10,626 nt of DNA from Candidatus Abyssobacteria bacterium SURF_5 (GTDB lineage Bacteria; Abyssobacteria; SURF-5). The number at the start of each line of letters is the position of its first letter. Position 1 is the stretch's first letter. Below the pieces are notes generated by a model. The model was not told the DNA's origin. It saw only the letters and a program-made list of their open reading frames with translations, and made no database searches. This document shows positions 1-8,286 of the stretch, one piece after another. Location: the NCBI GenBank assembly GCA_003598085.1, contig QZKU01000069.1, positions 1-10,626 on the forward strand, given 5' to 3'. A program made the translations under genes and the position numbers.

Positions 1-4
1 CGCG

Positions 5-104
5 ATGGACACCCTTGCCGTCCGGCTAGCAGTTCCCCCTGTCGGGCCTGCAAAGGACTTGCACCTTCAAGTGAGTGCGCCCTGCCGGGCACACCAAAAG
101 TCAC
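5..104 (+). other. Unassigned segment upstream of a terminator, possibly the 3' end of an RNA or gene
   Basis: This stretch precedes the terminator at 105-132 and has no recognisable protein. It is rich in short self-complementary pieces, such as GCCC/GGGC around 79-90 and GCAC/GTGC around 61-78, and it runs straight into the terminator. It may therefore be the 3' part of a transcript that enters from beyond the window edge. An open frame from the ATG at 5 reads through the terminator stem, which argues against real coding. I cannot match it to tRNA, tmRNA, 5S, SRP or 6S RNA. Confidence 0.25.
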
Positions 105-132
105 AGCCTCCGATTTCATATCGGAGGCTTTT
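105..132 (+). terminator. Intrinsic (rho-independent) terminator
   Basis: A perfect 10-bp stem is visible: AGCCTCCGAT (105-114) pairs with ATCGGAGGCT (120-129) across a 5-nt TTCAT loop. A short T run follows (129-132). It ends whatever transcript enters from the left and insulates the operon that begins just downstream. The T run is short, so some readthrough is possible. Confidence 0.8.
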
Positions 133-150
133 CATTTGCGCATTTCACAA

Positions 151-180
151 TTGACGCCTCTCCACATTTTGTGGTATCCT
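151..180 (+). promoter_or_regulatory. Probable sigma70 promoter of the PPIase-eno-ftsB operon
   Basis: TTGACG (151-156, five of six consensus bases) is followed after 18 nt by TATCCT (175-180). A TG at 172-173 gives an extended -10 (TGnTATCCT). Transcription would start near 187, about 30 nt before the ATG at 219. The position between the upstream terminator and the first gene of the operon supports the call. The -10 itself matches only four of six bases. Confidence 0.5.
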
Positions 181-218
181 TTCAAAAACCTGTTCACGCT
201 TGTGAGTGGAAGAAAAAT

Positions 219-2801
<2,583 letters not shown>

Positions 2802-2834
2802 AAATCGCGCCGGCTGATATCGCGCCCACAGCAG

Positions 2835-2885
2835 ATTCCCCGGTTCAAATAATATCAAAATATCAGGGAAAATCATTCCCCGATT
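2835..2885 (+). repeat. Direct repeat of an ATTCCCCG(G/A)TT box upstream of the ASST promoter
   Basis: ATTCCCCGGTT (2835-2845) and ATTCCCCGATT (2875-2885) differ at one base and lie 40 bp apart, close to four helical turns. The second copy overlaps the first bases of the -35 hexamer at 2884. A third TTCCCC occurs in the promoter spacer (2899-2904). The layout would suit an operator, but no known regulator is recognised, so this is a suggestion only. Confidence 0.3.
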
Positions 2886-2912
2886 GACAATGTGCATTTT
2901 CCCCAGTATACT
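2884..2912 (+). promoter_or_regulatory. Strong sigma70-type promoter of the ASST-family gene
   Basis: A perfect TTGACA (2884-2889), an optimal 17-nt spacer and TATACT (2907-2912, five of six bases) give the best promoter in the window. The start would lie near 2919, leaving a leader of about 140 nt before the ATG at 3062. It separates this gene from the preceding operon. Confidence 0.75.
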
Positions 2913-2918
2913 TGGTAA

Positions 2919-3049
2919 TAGTTTATTGGTTAATGAGCAATAGGTTATAAGGCCGCTGCCCAGGGTTATGCGCCAGGCCGGTGCCGGCGAAAAGCGGCTC
3001 CCAATCCGTGGCAAGAGTACGCGGAACGGTCCGCCAGATGATCGGATAG
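2919..3049 (+). promoter_or_regulatory. Long, GC-rich, probably structured 5' leader of the ASST-family gene
   Basis: Between the predicted start and the ribosome-binding site lie about 130 nt with an AT-rich first part and a GC-rich second part. Short stems are visible: GCGGA (3021-3025) with TCCGC (3030-3034) around an ACGG loop, a competing CCGTG/CGCGG pairing just before it, and GCCG/CGGC around 2978-2990. No intrinsic terminator is seen, so any control would more likely act on translation. I could not match it to the cobalamin, c-di-GMP, glycine, SAM or molybdenum-cofactor riboswitch consensus. Confidence 0.3.
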
Positions 3050-3061
3050 AAGGAGGACAAG

Positions 3062-4243
3062 ATGAAGGTTGCAAGTTCAAAATTCCTTTTAAGGACGATC
3101 TTTATGTTCTGTTTGTTCTTCCTTGTTGGACAGGGAAATTCCCGCGTCTGTGCCGCCCCGACAGTCTATCCGACCGGAACCACAATAAATGATCCCGCAA
3201 AAACATATGTCGGCTATACTCTGTTCCAGGTAAAAAACCCGCCCCGCATTGTCCTTATCGATATGGCGGGCCAGGTCGTGCATTCGTGGGAAAGTCAGGC
3301 GTTCAGCTTGCATTATGCTGAAGCGTTGCCGAATGGAAACATACTGGCGAATGCCGAGACGGCGGAATTGAATGGGTTGGTGGAACTGGATTGGGACGGC
3401 AATATCGTTTGGAGTTTTGTGTACGACAAAGATCTGGTCAAGGTGCATCACGATTTCGAGAGGCTGACCAACGGAAACACTCTCATACTTTGTAAGCAGA
3501 CAAGGACGGTTCCCACTATTTCGCCGCTTCCGATCCGCGACGATTACATTATTGAGGTTGATCCTTCCGGCGCCATAGTTTGGGAATGGCATACGTGCGA
3601 TCATTACGCCGAATTTGGGTTCAACGCCGAAGCTCGTGAATTAATCGCAGAGACGGGCGGAGACTGGGCGCACACCAACTCTATCAGCACTTTGCCGCCA
3701 AATTCTCTGGGCGACAGCCGCTTGGCGCCCGGCAATATCCTGGTCAGCCAGCGACATACCAATATCATTTACGTAATCGCCAAGGCGACCGGACAGATCA
3801 CATGGAAGTGCGGTCCCGATGACAATCTCACAATCGGCCAGCACGATGCCGAGATGATTCCCGAACCGTTGGCTGGAGCGGGAAACATCCTGGTTTTTGA
3901 TAACGGGGGACTCGGCGGCTATCCGTATAAGTTCAGAATGTACTCGCGCGTACTCGAGATCGACCCGCTTCAGAAAATCGTCGATTGGTCCTATAATGCG
4001 GCCGTCTCAGGTCTTCATCTGTTTTCGTTCTTCAGCCCATTCATCAGTTCAGCGCAACGATTGCCCAACGGAAACACAATGATCGATGAGGGGGAATCGG
4101 GGCGGATATTCGAGGTCACTCCCGAAGGCGAGATCGTGTGGGAATATGTGAACCCGATTTTCTTTCAGCACTTCGGACAGATACAGATTAATTCCCTTTA
4201 CAGGGCCTACAGAACCTCTCCGGATTGGCCGCTGCTCCCATAG
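3062..4243 (+). CDS. Exported arylsulfotransferase (ASST)-family beta-propeller protein
   Basis: The 393-residue protein starts with a signal peptide (about residues 1-32; hydrophobic FMFCLFFLVG, cleavage near VCAA), so the mature protein is periplasmic or secreted. The rest consists of beta-propeller blades. Strands of the type GNIVWSF (113), GAIVWEW (170), GQITWKC (244) and GEIVWEY (356) alternate with turns of the type LPNGNILA (89), LTNGNTLI (135), LAPGNILV (221), GAGNILVFDNG (272) and LPNGNTMI (334). This pattern is that of ASST-family proteins, some of which transfer sulfate between phenolic compounds through a histidine intermediate. Candidate active-site histidines are H129-H130-D131, H204 (WAHTNS) and H261 (GQHD). 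The protein is shorter than the well-studied enterobacterial enzyme of roughly 600 residues, so activity and substrate are uncertain. AGGAGG (3051-3056) lies 5 nt before the ATG, a very strong site. No DsbA/DsbB partner is adjacent. It is transcribed alone and faces the FHA-GGDEF gene. Confidence 0.82.
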   Translation: MKVASSKFLLRTIFMFCLFFLVGQGNSRVCAAPTVYPTGTTINDPAKTYVGYTLFQVKNPPRIVLIDMAGQVVHSWESQAFSLHYAEALPNGNILANAETAELNGLVELDWDGNIVWSFVYDKDLVKVHHDFERLTNGNTLILCKQTRTVPTISPLPIRDDYIIEVDPSGAIVWEWHTCDHYAEFGFNAEARELIAETGGDWAHTNSISTLPPNSLGDSRLAPGNILVSQRHTNIIYVIAKATGQITWKCGPDDNLTIGQHDAEMIPEPLAGAGNILVFDNGGLGGYPYKFRMYSRVLEIDPLQKIVDWSYNAAVSGLHLFSFFSPFISSAQRLPNGNTMIDEGESGRIFEVTPEGEIVWEYVNPIFFQHFGQIQINSLYRAYRTSPDWPLLP

Positions 4244-4266
4244 AAGCATGACTCCGGCGGGTTGAG

Positions 4267-5208
4267 CTATCTGCTGGGAGACGCCTCTTGCGGCGGACTG
4301 AAAATGTAAACGGCGTTCTTGCCTGTCCTCTTCGCCTCATAAAGCGCGCTGTCGGCGCAGGAAAGCACTTTCTCCATCGAGAGGGCATGCTCCGGGTAGC
4401 CGGCTATCCCGATGCTGACGGTGACAGAATATTCCTTTTCGCCTGCGCAAAACCTGAGCCCTTCAATTTTGCGGCGCAACCGCTCGGCAGGATTCCGCGC
4501 TCCGAGCGGGCCCGTTTCGGGCAGGAGGATTGCAAATTCTTCTCCGCCGTACCGGGCAACCAAATCCTCTCGGCGCACAACATCAAGAATGGCTCGTGCG
4601 ATACCTTCCAGTACCCGGTCACCCTCCGGATGTCCAAAGCTATCATTCACCTTCTTGAAATCGTCGATGTCCACCAGCATCATCGAAAACGGACGTTGAT
4701 ACCGCTCGCTTCGGTGGAAGAGTTCGGTGTACTGCTGCAGGAAATACTCGCGCGAATAGAGTCTGGTCAAAGCATCTGTAGTGGCCATTCGAAAGATCTT
4801 TTCCTCATATTCGATTTCAACCAAGTCACGAATCGCATATTTCAAAATGGTGGACCCGACGCGGATGCGATCGCCGTCGGTCAAGACGGCTTCTTTGATC
4901 TTCCGGTCGTTCAAAAACGTGCCGTTGGTGCTCCCCAAATCCATGAGCCGGAAATAAGGGGCCGCCGTCCGGCCCGGGTCTCCCACAATTTTAGAATGCC
5001 TGCGGGAGATCCTGGCATCGCTCAACTGGATCGCGCAGTCGTCATCGCGCCCGATGACGGCTTCATTCCGCGTAAGAAAGTACTGGCGCCCAAAATCGCG
5101 GCCTACCAGGACTATCAGGCTCGGCCGCCTCTCGCCCGGAGGCTGTGCCGGCTTCACAATTTCGATAAGTGTTCGTCTCTCACCCATAGCAGAAAAGCGC
5201 CGTCTCAC
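4267..5208 (-). CDS. FHA-GGDEF protein, probable diguanylate cyclase
   Basis: This 313-residue soluble protein should make c-di-GMP from two GTP. The FHA domain spans about residues 31-125: VIGRDDDCAI, the phosphothreonine-binding SRRHSKI at 68-74, and LGSTNGTFLN at 91-100. A short linker is followed by a GGDEF domain (about 136-303). It shows TTDALTRLYSREYF, the metal/GTP site VDIDDFKKVND (179-189), the active-site loop GGEEF (221-225) and the inhibitory I-site RRED (212-215), spaced as in PleD. Synthesis and product feedback are therefore both predicted. The FHA domain suggests control by binding a Ser/Thr-phosphorylated partner; no kinase gene is in the window. Start choice is open. The GTG at 5208 lies inside GGAGGTGA, an excellent Shine-Dalgarno sequence, which is instead 17 nt before the ATG at 5187 (MGERRTL). 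An in-frame stop lies not far upstream, so a much longer protein is excluded. The gene is convergent with the ASST gene, 23 nt away, and has no visible partner. Confidence 0.92.
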   Translation of the reverse strand: MRRRFSAMGERRTLIEIVKPAQPPGERRPSLIVLVGRDFGRQYFLTRNEAVIGRDDDCAIQLSDARISRRHSKIVGDPGRTAAPYFRLMDLGSTNGTFLNDRKIKEAVLTDGDRIRVGSTILKYAIRDLVEIEYEEKIFRMATTDALTRLYSREYFLQQYTELFHRSERYQRPFSMMLVDIDDFKKVNDSFGHPEGDRVLEGIARAILDVVRREDLVARYGGEEFAILLPETGPLGARNPAERLRRKIEGLRFCAGEKEYSVTVSIGIAGYPEHALSMEKVLSCADSALYEAKRTGKNAVYIFSPPQEASPSR

Positions 5209-5324
5209 CTCCGGCTTAAAAGAAGTTCGTCTCTTCCCATGAAGCGGGCGTTTCGGTTTCTGGCAAGGTGGAGCATATTTCGGGCCAAAGCGGAAGCGTT
5301 CCCTGAAACGGCTTTTCTCTTATT

Positions 5325-5405
5325 GTCATTCTGACCTCGCTGACCTTGCCTGCCAAGCGCTTCGCATGGCCACGCGTTTCGCGTGGTTCGCGGGGGAAGA
5401 ATCTC
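5325..5405 (+). repeat. Diverged copy of the dispersed GTCATTCTGA...GAAGAATCTC repeat
   Basis: The element opens with GTCATTCTGA (5325-5334) and closes with GAAGAATCTC (5396-5405). These are the same ends as in the compact copy at 5440-5473, in the same orientation. Its middle is expanded to about 60 nt and contains a perfect 7+3+7 hairpin, CCACGCG-TTT-CGCGTGG (5370-5386). Shared ends with a variable, palindromic middle suggest a mobile or expanding intergenic repeat. Confidence 0.6.
5370..5386. repeat. GC-rich mini-palindrome, 7-bp arms
   Basis: CCACGCG (5370-5376), loop TTT, CGCGTGG (5380-5386). The same arms with loop CGG occur at 10269-10285 inside the broken Rhs gene. Confidence 0.6.
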
Positions 5406-5439
5406 TCTTCAGCCCGTTCAAAAAGCGACTTAAGAAGCT

Positions 5440-5473
5440 GTCATTCTGAGGAGCGAAGCGACGAAGAATCTCG
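5440..5473 (+). repeat. Dispersed 'CHSEERSDEES'-type intergenic repeat
   Basis: The 34-nt unit runs from GTCATTCTGA to GAAGAATCTC with GGAGCGAAGCGAC between. One reading frame gives the peptide CHSEERSDEESRL, a string I know as a recurrent spurious translation from intergenic repeats in many environmental bacterial genomes. It is not a gene. It lies between two divergently oriented genes, the FHA-GGDEF cyclase and the photolyase. Confidence 0.75.
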
Positions 5474-5511
5474 CCTTTTTGAAGCAGGGCCAACAAGTCG
5501 CACTGATGCCT

Positions 5512-5539
5512 TTGTTTCGGAATGGAAGCACAATATAAT
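5512..5539 (+). promoter_or_regulatory. Possible sigma70 promoter of the photolyase gene
   Basis: A perfect TATAAT (5534-5539) is preceded after 16 nt by a weak TTGTTT (5512-5517, three of six bases). The start would be near 5546, about 65 nt before the ATG at 5611. The call rests mainly on the -10. Confidence 0.4.
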
Positions 5540-5610
5540 ATACTACCGCTTGTGCAGCGCCCAAATTCATGATTAAGTTTTCAATCGTCGAGTGAATTCG
5601 GTTCCTTGAG

Positions 5611-6963
5611 ATGGAAACCAGGATCAGAAGCAGGCTCTTGAAAGACGGCGAGCGCGGCCGCGGGCCGATCATCTACTGGATGAGCCGCGACCAGCGAGCC
5701 GAAGACAACTGGGCGCTCCTGTTCGCGCAGGAACAGGCTTTGGAATTGAAGGCGCCGCTGTGCGTGGTCTTTTATCTCGCGCCGCAATTCCTGGGTGCAA
5801 CCGTCAGGCAGTATACGTTCATGCTCGCCGGCCTGCACGAGGTCGAGCAGGCGCTGGCAAAGAAGAACATCCCCTTTTTGCTGTTGACCGGCTCGGTCGA
5901 GGCGATTCTCCAATTCAGCCGGAAGGTCAGAGCCAGCGCGCTCGTCACCGACTTCGATCCCTTGCGGGTGAAGCGGCAGTGGAAGGAAAAGGTGGCGAAG
6001 AGGCTGGCGATCCCTTTCTTCGAAGTGGATGCCCACAATATCGTACCCTGCTGGATCGCCTCGCCAAAACAGGAGTACAGCGCCGCAACATTTCGGCCGA
6101 AACTCAAGCTTGTGCTGCCCGATTTTCTGCATGAGTTCCCAAGGCTCAGAAAGCACCCGTATTCCTGGCTCGGAAAGCACGCGAAAATCGGCTGGAGTAA
6201 AGCGGCCGCCTCCCTGCAGCTCGATCAAACCGTCGGCGAGGTGCGCTGGCTCACATCCGGCGCAAGAGCGGCGAGGAGCTGCCTGAAATTCTTTCTCAGT
6301 GAGAAGCTCGCGCTCTATCCGGTGCGGCGAAATGATCCCACCGCTGACGGCCAATCGAATCTCTCGCCGTACCTGCATTTCGGGCAGATATCGGCCCAGC
6401 GCGTGGCGCTCGAGGTGCGGGACTCCGTTGCGCCCGAATCCGCAAAGCAGGCTTTTCTCGAAGAGCTGATCGTGAGGCGCGAGCTATCGGATAATTTCTG
6501 CTTCTACAACCCGCAGTATGACTCGGCCGAAGCATTTCCCAAGTGGGCGAAGAAAACGCTTGCGGAGCATCAAAACGATGAGAGACAATACGTCTATTCG
6601 CTGGAACAGCTTGAACAGGCCCGCACGCATGACGAGTTGTGGAACGCGTCGCAGCTCGAGATGATGAAGACGGGCAAGATGCACGGCTACATGAGAATGT
6701 ACTGGGCCAAAAAAATCCTGGAATGGACCCGCTCGCCCGAGGAAGCGATGCAGATCGCCATCTATCTCAACGATCGGTACGAGCTCGATGGCCGCGACCC
6801 GAACGGATACACCGGCATTGCGTGGTCGATCGGCGGCGTCCACGACCGCGCCTGGCCCAGTCGCCCCATATTCGGGAAAATCCGGTATATGAGTTATGGC
6901 GGCGCAAAATCGAAATTAGATGTCAAGGCGTATATCCAGAAGGTTGGCGCTTTGAATAGATGA
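5611..6963 (+). CDS. phr: Class II deoxyribodipyrimidine (CPD) photolyase
   Basis: This 450-residue FAD enzyme splits UV-induced cyclobutane pyrimidine dimers using blue or near-UV light. The class is set by the N-terminal YWMSRDQRAEDNWAL (22-36), the PFFEVDAHNIVPCW block (135-148) and the C-terminal FAD-binding half. That half shows NDPT..SNLSPYLHFGQIS (241-261), SDNFCFYNPQYD (293-304), MHGYMRMYWAKKILEW (357-372) and DGRDPNGYTGIAWSIGG (393-409). By spacing, W344, W365 and W372 correspond to the photoreduction tryptophans W360, W381 and W388 described for the Methanosarcina mazei enzyme, so the electron path appears intact. The length matches that of the family (about 450-465). ATG 5611 gives an N-terminus that aligns with known class II enzymes, although its ribosome-binding site is weak (TTGAG at 5603-5607). 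It is transcribed alone. A light-exposed or surface habitat is a fair inference. Confidence 0.96.
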   Translation: METRIRSRLLKDGERGRGPIIYWMSRDQRAEDNWALLFAQEQALELKAPLCVVFYLAPQFLGATVRQYTFMLAGLHEVEQALAKKNIPFLLLTGSVEAILQFSRKVRASALVTDFDPLRVKRQWKEKVAKRLAIPFFEVDAHNIVPCWIASPKQEYSAATFRPKLKLVLPDFLHEFPRLRKHPYSWLGKHAKIGWSKAAASLQLDQTVGEVRWLTSGARAARSCLKFFLSEKLALYPVRRNDPTADGQSNLSPYLHFGQISAQRVALEVRDSVAPESAKQAFLEELIVRRELSDNFCFYNPQYDSAEAFPKWAKKTLAEHQNDERQYVYSLEQLEQARTHDELWNASQLEMMKTGKMHGYMRMYWAKKILEWTRSPEEAMQIAIYLNDRYELDGRDPNGYTGIAWSIGGVHDRAWPSRPIFGKIRYMSYGGAKSKLDVKAYIQKVGALNR

Positions 6964-7031
6964 AGAAGAATTTCTAACAGGAGATAACGGGGACAACGGA
7001 GAAATTGGCGCTGGTGGAGACGTCAACAGGT

Positions 7032-7056
7032 CTCGCGCAACAACTCGCTGCGCGAG
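7032..7056. repeat. GC-rich inverted repeat at the end of the Rhs relic
   Basis: CTCGCGCA (7032-7039) is the exact reverse complement of TGCGCGAG (7049-7056), with a 9-nt loop. A nested alternative hairpin, ACTCGC-TGC-GCGAGT (7043-7057), uses the same bases. It starts exactly where homology to the other Rhs copy ends. Confidence 0.6.
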
Positions 7057-7160
7057 TGTCGCTCGCGCGAGGTGTAGGTGAAGCCATGATTCACCGTGGG
7101 ACCACTCTCCTGCTTGATGTTGCCGAAGGCATCGTCGTACGTCTTGACTGCGTTCGGATA
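7057..7160 (-). pseudogene. Rhs/YD-repeat gene relic
   Basis: The - strand frame, open between stops at about 7170 and 7023, reads YPNAVKTYDDAFGNIKQE (YD-repeat core), then GFTYTSRERHSR, and then leaves Rhs sequence. Two blocks, 7057-7086 and 7106-7135, are identical in all 30 bases to 10242-10271 and 10286-10315 in the large Rhs gene at the window's end. The spacer between them is 19 nt here and 14 nt there, and here the frame stays open. Only about 35 codons of the normally very long Rhs gene remain, with no start and a stop soon after the palindrome at 7032-7056. It is best read as a leftover of a duplicated or recombined Rhs locus. It is not expected to make a functional product. Confidence 0.8.
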
Positions 7161-7216
7161 ACTGGCTTGTCAAGAAAGAAACATGACTCCACCTTTAACT
7201 TCATGGCTCGATGCTA

Positions 7217-7247
7217 GAGCAATCTGGTTTGCTCAAATCTTTTTTTC
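7217..7247 (+). terminator. Possible intrinsic terminator
   Basis: GAGCAA (7217-7222) pairs with TTGCTC (7229-7234) around a 6-nt loop, followed by AAATC and a run of seven or more T on the + strand. The stem is only 6 bp and no + strand gene ends nearby; the photolyase stops 250 nt upstream. Confidence 0.3.
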
Positions 7248-7339
7248 TCCTGCCATACTAGCAGCTTGGACTGCAACCGCGCCTGCGGAAAAAAGCGGCA
7301 TGACCCCCTCCCTTTGCTCTTTCTTTGATTGCCCAAATC

Positions 7340-7942
7340 TTAGTTTTTCTCTCTGCTCCCTAGTTCGACCTGAAAGCCTTTTTCCCTTCCCATTTGACGC
7401 GCTGCCTCAAGAACTTCTTCCTCTTTCAGGAATTTAGAAAATATCTCCATCGATTCGTCATAAAGGGAGAACAGACAGACAAAGTAGTGATTTTCTAAAG
7501 CGTCGAGCAGCCCCGACACTTTCTTTGGAAGTGGTCCATGGCCATCGATCTGAGCGTAGAATTCAGTAAAAGAAATAGCTTCAAGAATTTGCTTCAAGAT
7601 TGTCGCATCTCGGGTGCCAACATCGGTCAAAAACCAATCACCCTCTTTCTCATATTCAATGTTGGCCTTTCGCAAGGCCCTTTTGATCGCTCCTTCTTCG
7701 TTTTGCCGTGGAAACAGAAGCCTAATGTGTCTATGATCAGCCAATTCAGTCACCAGTGAAGTGAAAACCTCAGCCAAAATCTTGTTGTTCAGCATTCGGC
7801 GAGACTCTGGTTCAGTGAGAACTAGTCTTATCATTTGCCCCTCACCGCTCTTGGCTAAGCCGAGACATCTGCGCAGCCAGAGGGGAATCTTATCTACGCA
7901 AATCTGTTTTTGAGCGTCCTGCATTTCGCAGTAAAGTTTCAT
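7340..7942 (-). CDS. Hypothetical protein, 200 residues, family not recognised
   Basis: I do not recognise this protein. It is soluble by appearance: no signal peptide, no transmembrane segment, many Lys/Glu, and probably alpha/beta. Residues 37-45 (MIRLVLTEP) look like a beta strand followed by a helix (46-68). HIRLLFPRQ (72-80) looks like another strand, followed by EEGAIKRALRKANIEYE (82-98). The rest is mainly helical, with a lysine/glutamate-rich end (165-200). The repeated strand-helix pattern in the first half could be a small alpha/beta fold, but I can name no catalytic motif. ATG 7942 has AAGGG about 8 nt upstream. The coding sequence is AT-richer than the photolyase and eno genes, which fits acquisition by transfer, and it lies among gene remnants. 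The frame is long and clean enough to be a real gene. No operon partner is present. Confidence 0.68.
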   Translation of the reverse strand: MKLYCEMQDAQKQICVDKIPLWLRRCLGLAKSGEGQMIRLVLTEPESRRMLNNKILAEVFTSLVTELADHRHIRLLFPRQNEEGAIKRALRKANIEYEKEGDWFLTDVGTRDATILKQILEAISFTEFYAQIDGHGPLPKKVSGLLDALENHYFVCLFSLYDESMEIFSKFLKEEEVLEAARQMGREKGFQVELGSREKN

Positions 7943-7990
7943 AGAGTTGCCCTTTGATGCGTTAATACAGTTGTTTGAGCTTGGCCCCTT

Positions 7991-8161
7991 CTAAGCATGG
8001 CTCTTCTTGCCGGAGGTGTATTGCATCACTTCGGCCATATTCTCGAAGACAAATGTCGATGTCTGCACAAGCGGAGTGGTGACCGATCCCCTCCACCTGA
8101 TCTCACCCCCGTGAACCGCAATGGTGGATTCGCCGCTTTTGGAAAGATGGTCCTGCCTCAA
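7991..8161 (-). pseudogene. N-terminal remnant of a trans-sulfuration PLP enzyme (cystathionine gamma-synthase / methionine gamma-lyase family)
   Basis: The - strand frame from TTG 8161 codes for 56 residues. It contains TIAVHGGE (13-20), SVTTPLVQTSTFVFENMAE (26-44) and MQYTSGKKSHA (46-56) before a TAG at 7993-7991. This is the conserved N-terminus of the Cys/Met-metabolism PLP-dependent enzymes, which normally continue with a YGRxxNPT-like motif and reach about 380-400 residues. The PLP-binding lysine and nearly all of the catalytic domain are missing, so it cannot be active. The start is still marked by AGGAGG 6 nt before the TTG, so the original ribosome-binding site survives. No more of the gene is visible towards 7943; the sequence joins the upstream region of the 200-residue gene. 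A deletion or rearrangement at about 7990 is the likely cause. Within the family (synthase, lyase or O-acetylhomoserine sulfhydrylase) the exact enzyme cannot be fixed. Confidence 0.78.
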
Positions 8162-8286
8162 CTCATGCCTCCTGTCCTGCCCGCTGCGTCCTCCGCAAGT
8201 GGAGGAAAAGCTTGCAGCCGCTCATCCTTACTTACTTGATTGAATAGGTAATAGGCTGCCACTTTGCACAGAAAACGTCAACAGCG

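Larger units (their letters stand above)
5209..5610. other. 402-bp intergenic region with two repeats and the photolyase promoter
   Basis: The region separates the divergent cyclase (-) and photolyase (+) genes. It contains the two dispersed repeats (5325-5405, 5440-5473) and a -10 element at 5534-5539. The part nearest the cyclase (5209-5324) should hold that gene's promoter, but I see no convincing hexamer pair. No further open frame in it looks real. Confidence 0.7.
6964..7339. other. 376-bp gene-poor interval with an Rhs relic and palindromes
   Basis: This interval between the photolyase and the 200-residue gene contains an Rhs/YD-repeat relic (7057-7160), an 8-bp inverted repeat (7032-7056) and a hairpin followed by a T run (7217-7247). 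Its 7180-7339 part is AT- and T-rich on the + strand and shows no gene that I can support. Confidence 0.6.

Noticed and set aside
75-218. N-terminal extension of the PPIase reading frame back to 75
   Set aside because: It would run over the terminator and promoter and hide the signal peptide; ATG 219 has a good ribosome-binding site and a proper signal sequence.
2919-3049. Cobalamin or other known riboswitch in the ASST leader
   Set aside because: A few short GC-rich stretches recall such elements, but the conserved core motifs are absent and the downstream gene is not a usual target.
4288-5334. Open frame of 348 codons on the + strand over the cyclase gene
   Set aside because: It is antisense to an FHA-GGDEF gene whose motifs are all intact, and its translation has no recognisable domain.
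5325-5473. CRISPR array
   Set aside because: There are only two diverged repeat copies with unequal internal length, and no regular repeat-spacer alternation or cas gene.
5346-5576. Small protein containing CHSEERSDEESRL
   Set aside because: This peptide is the translation of a dispersed intergenic repeat, not evidence of a gene.
7997-8239. 80-codon + strand open frame
   Set aside because: It lies antisense to the recognisable PLP-enzyme remnant and has no coding features of its own.
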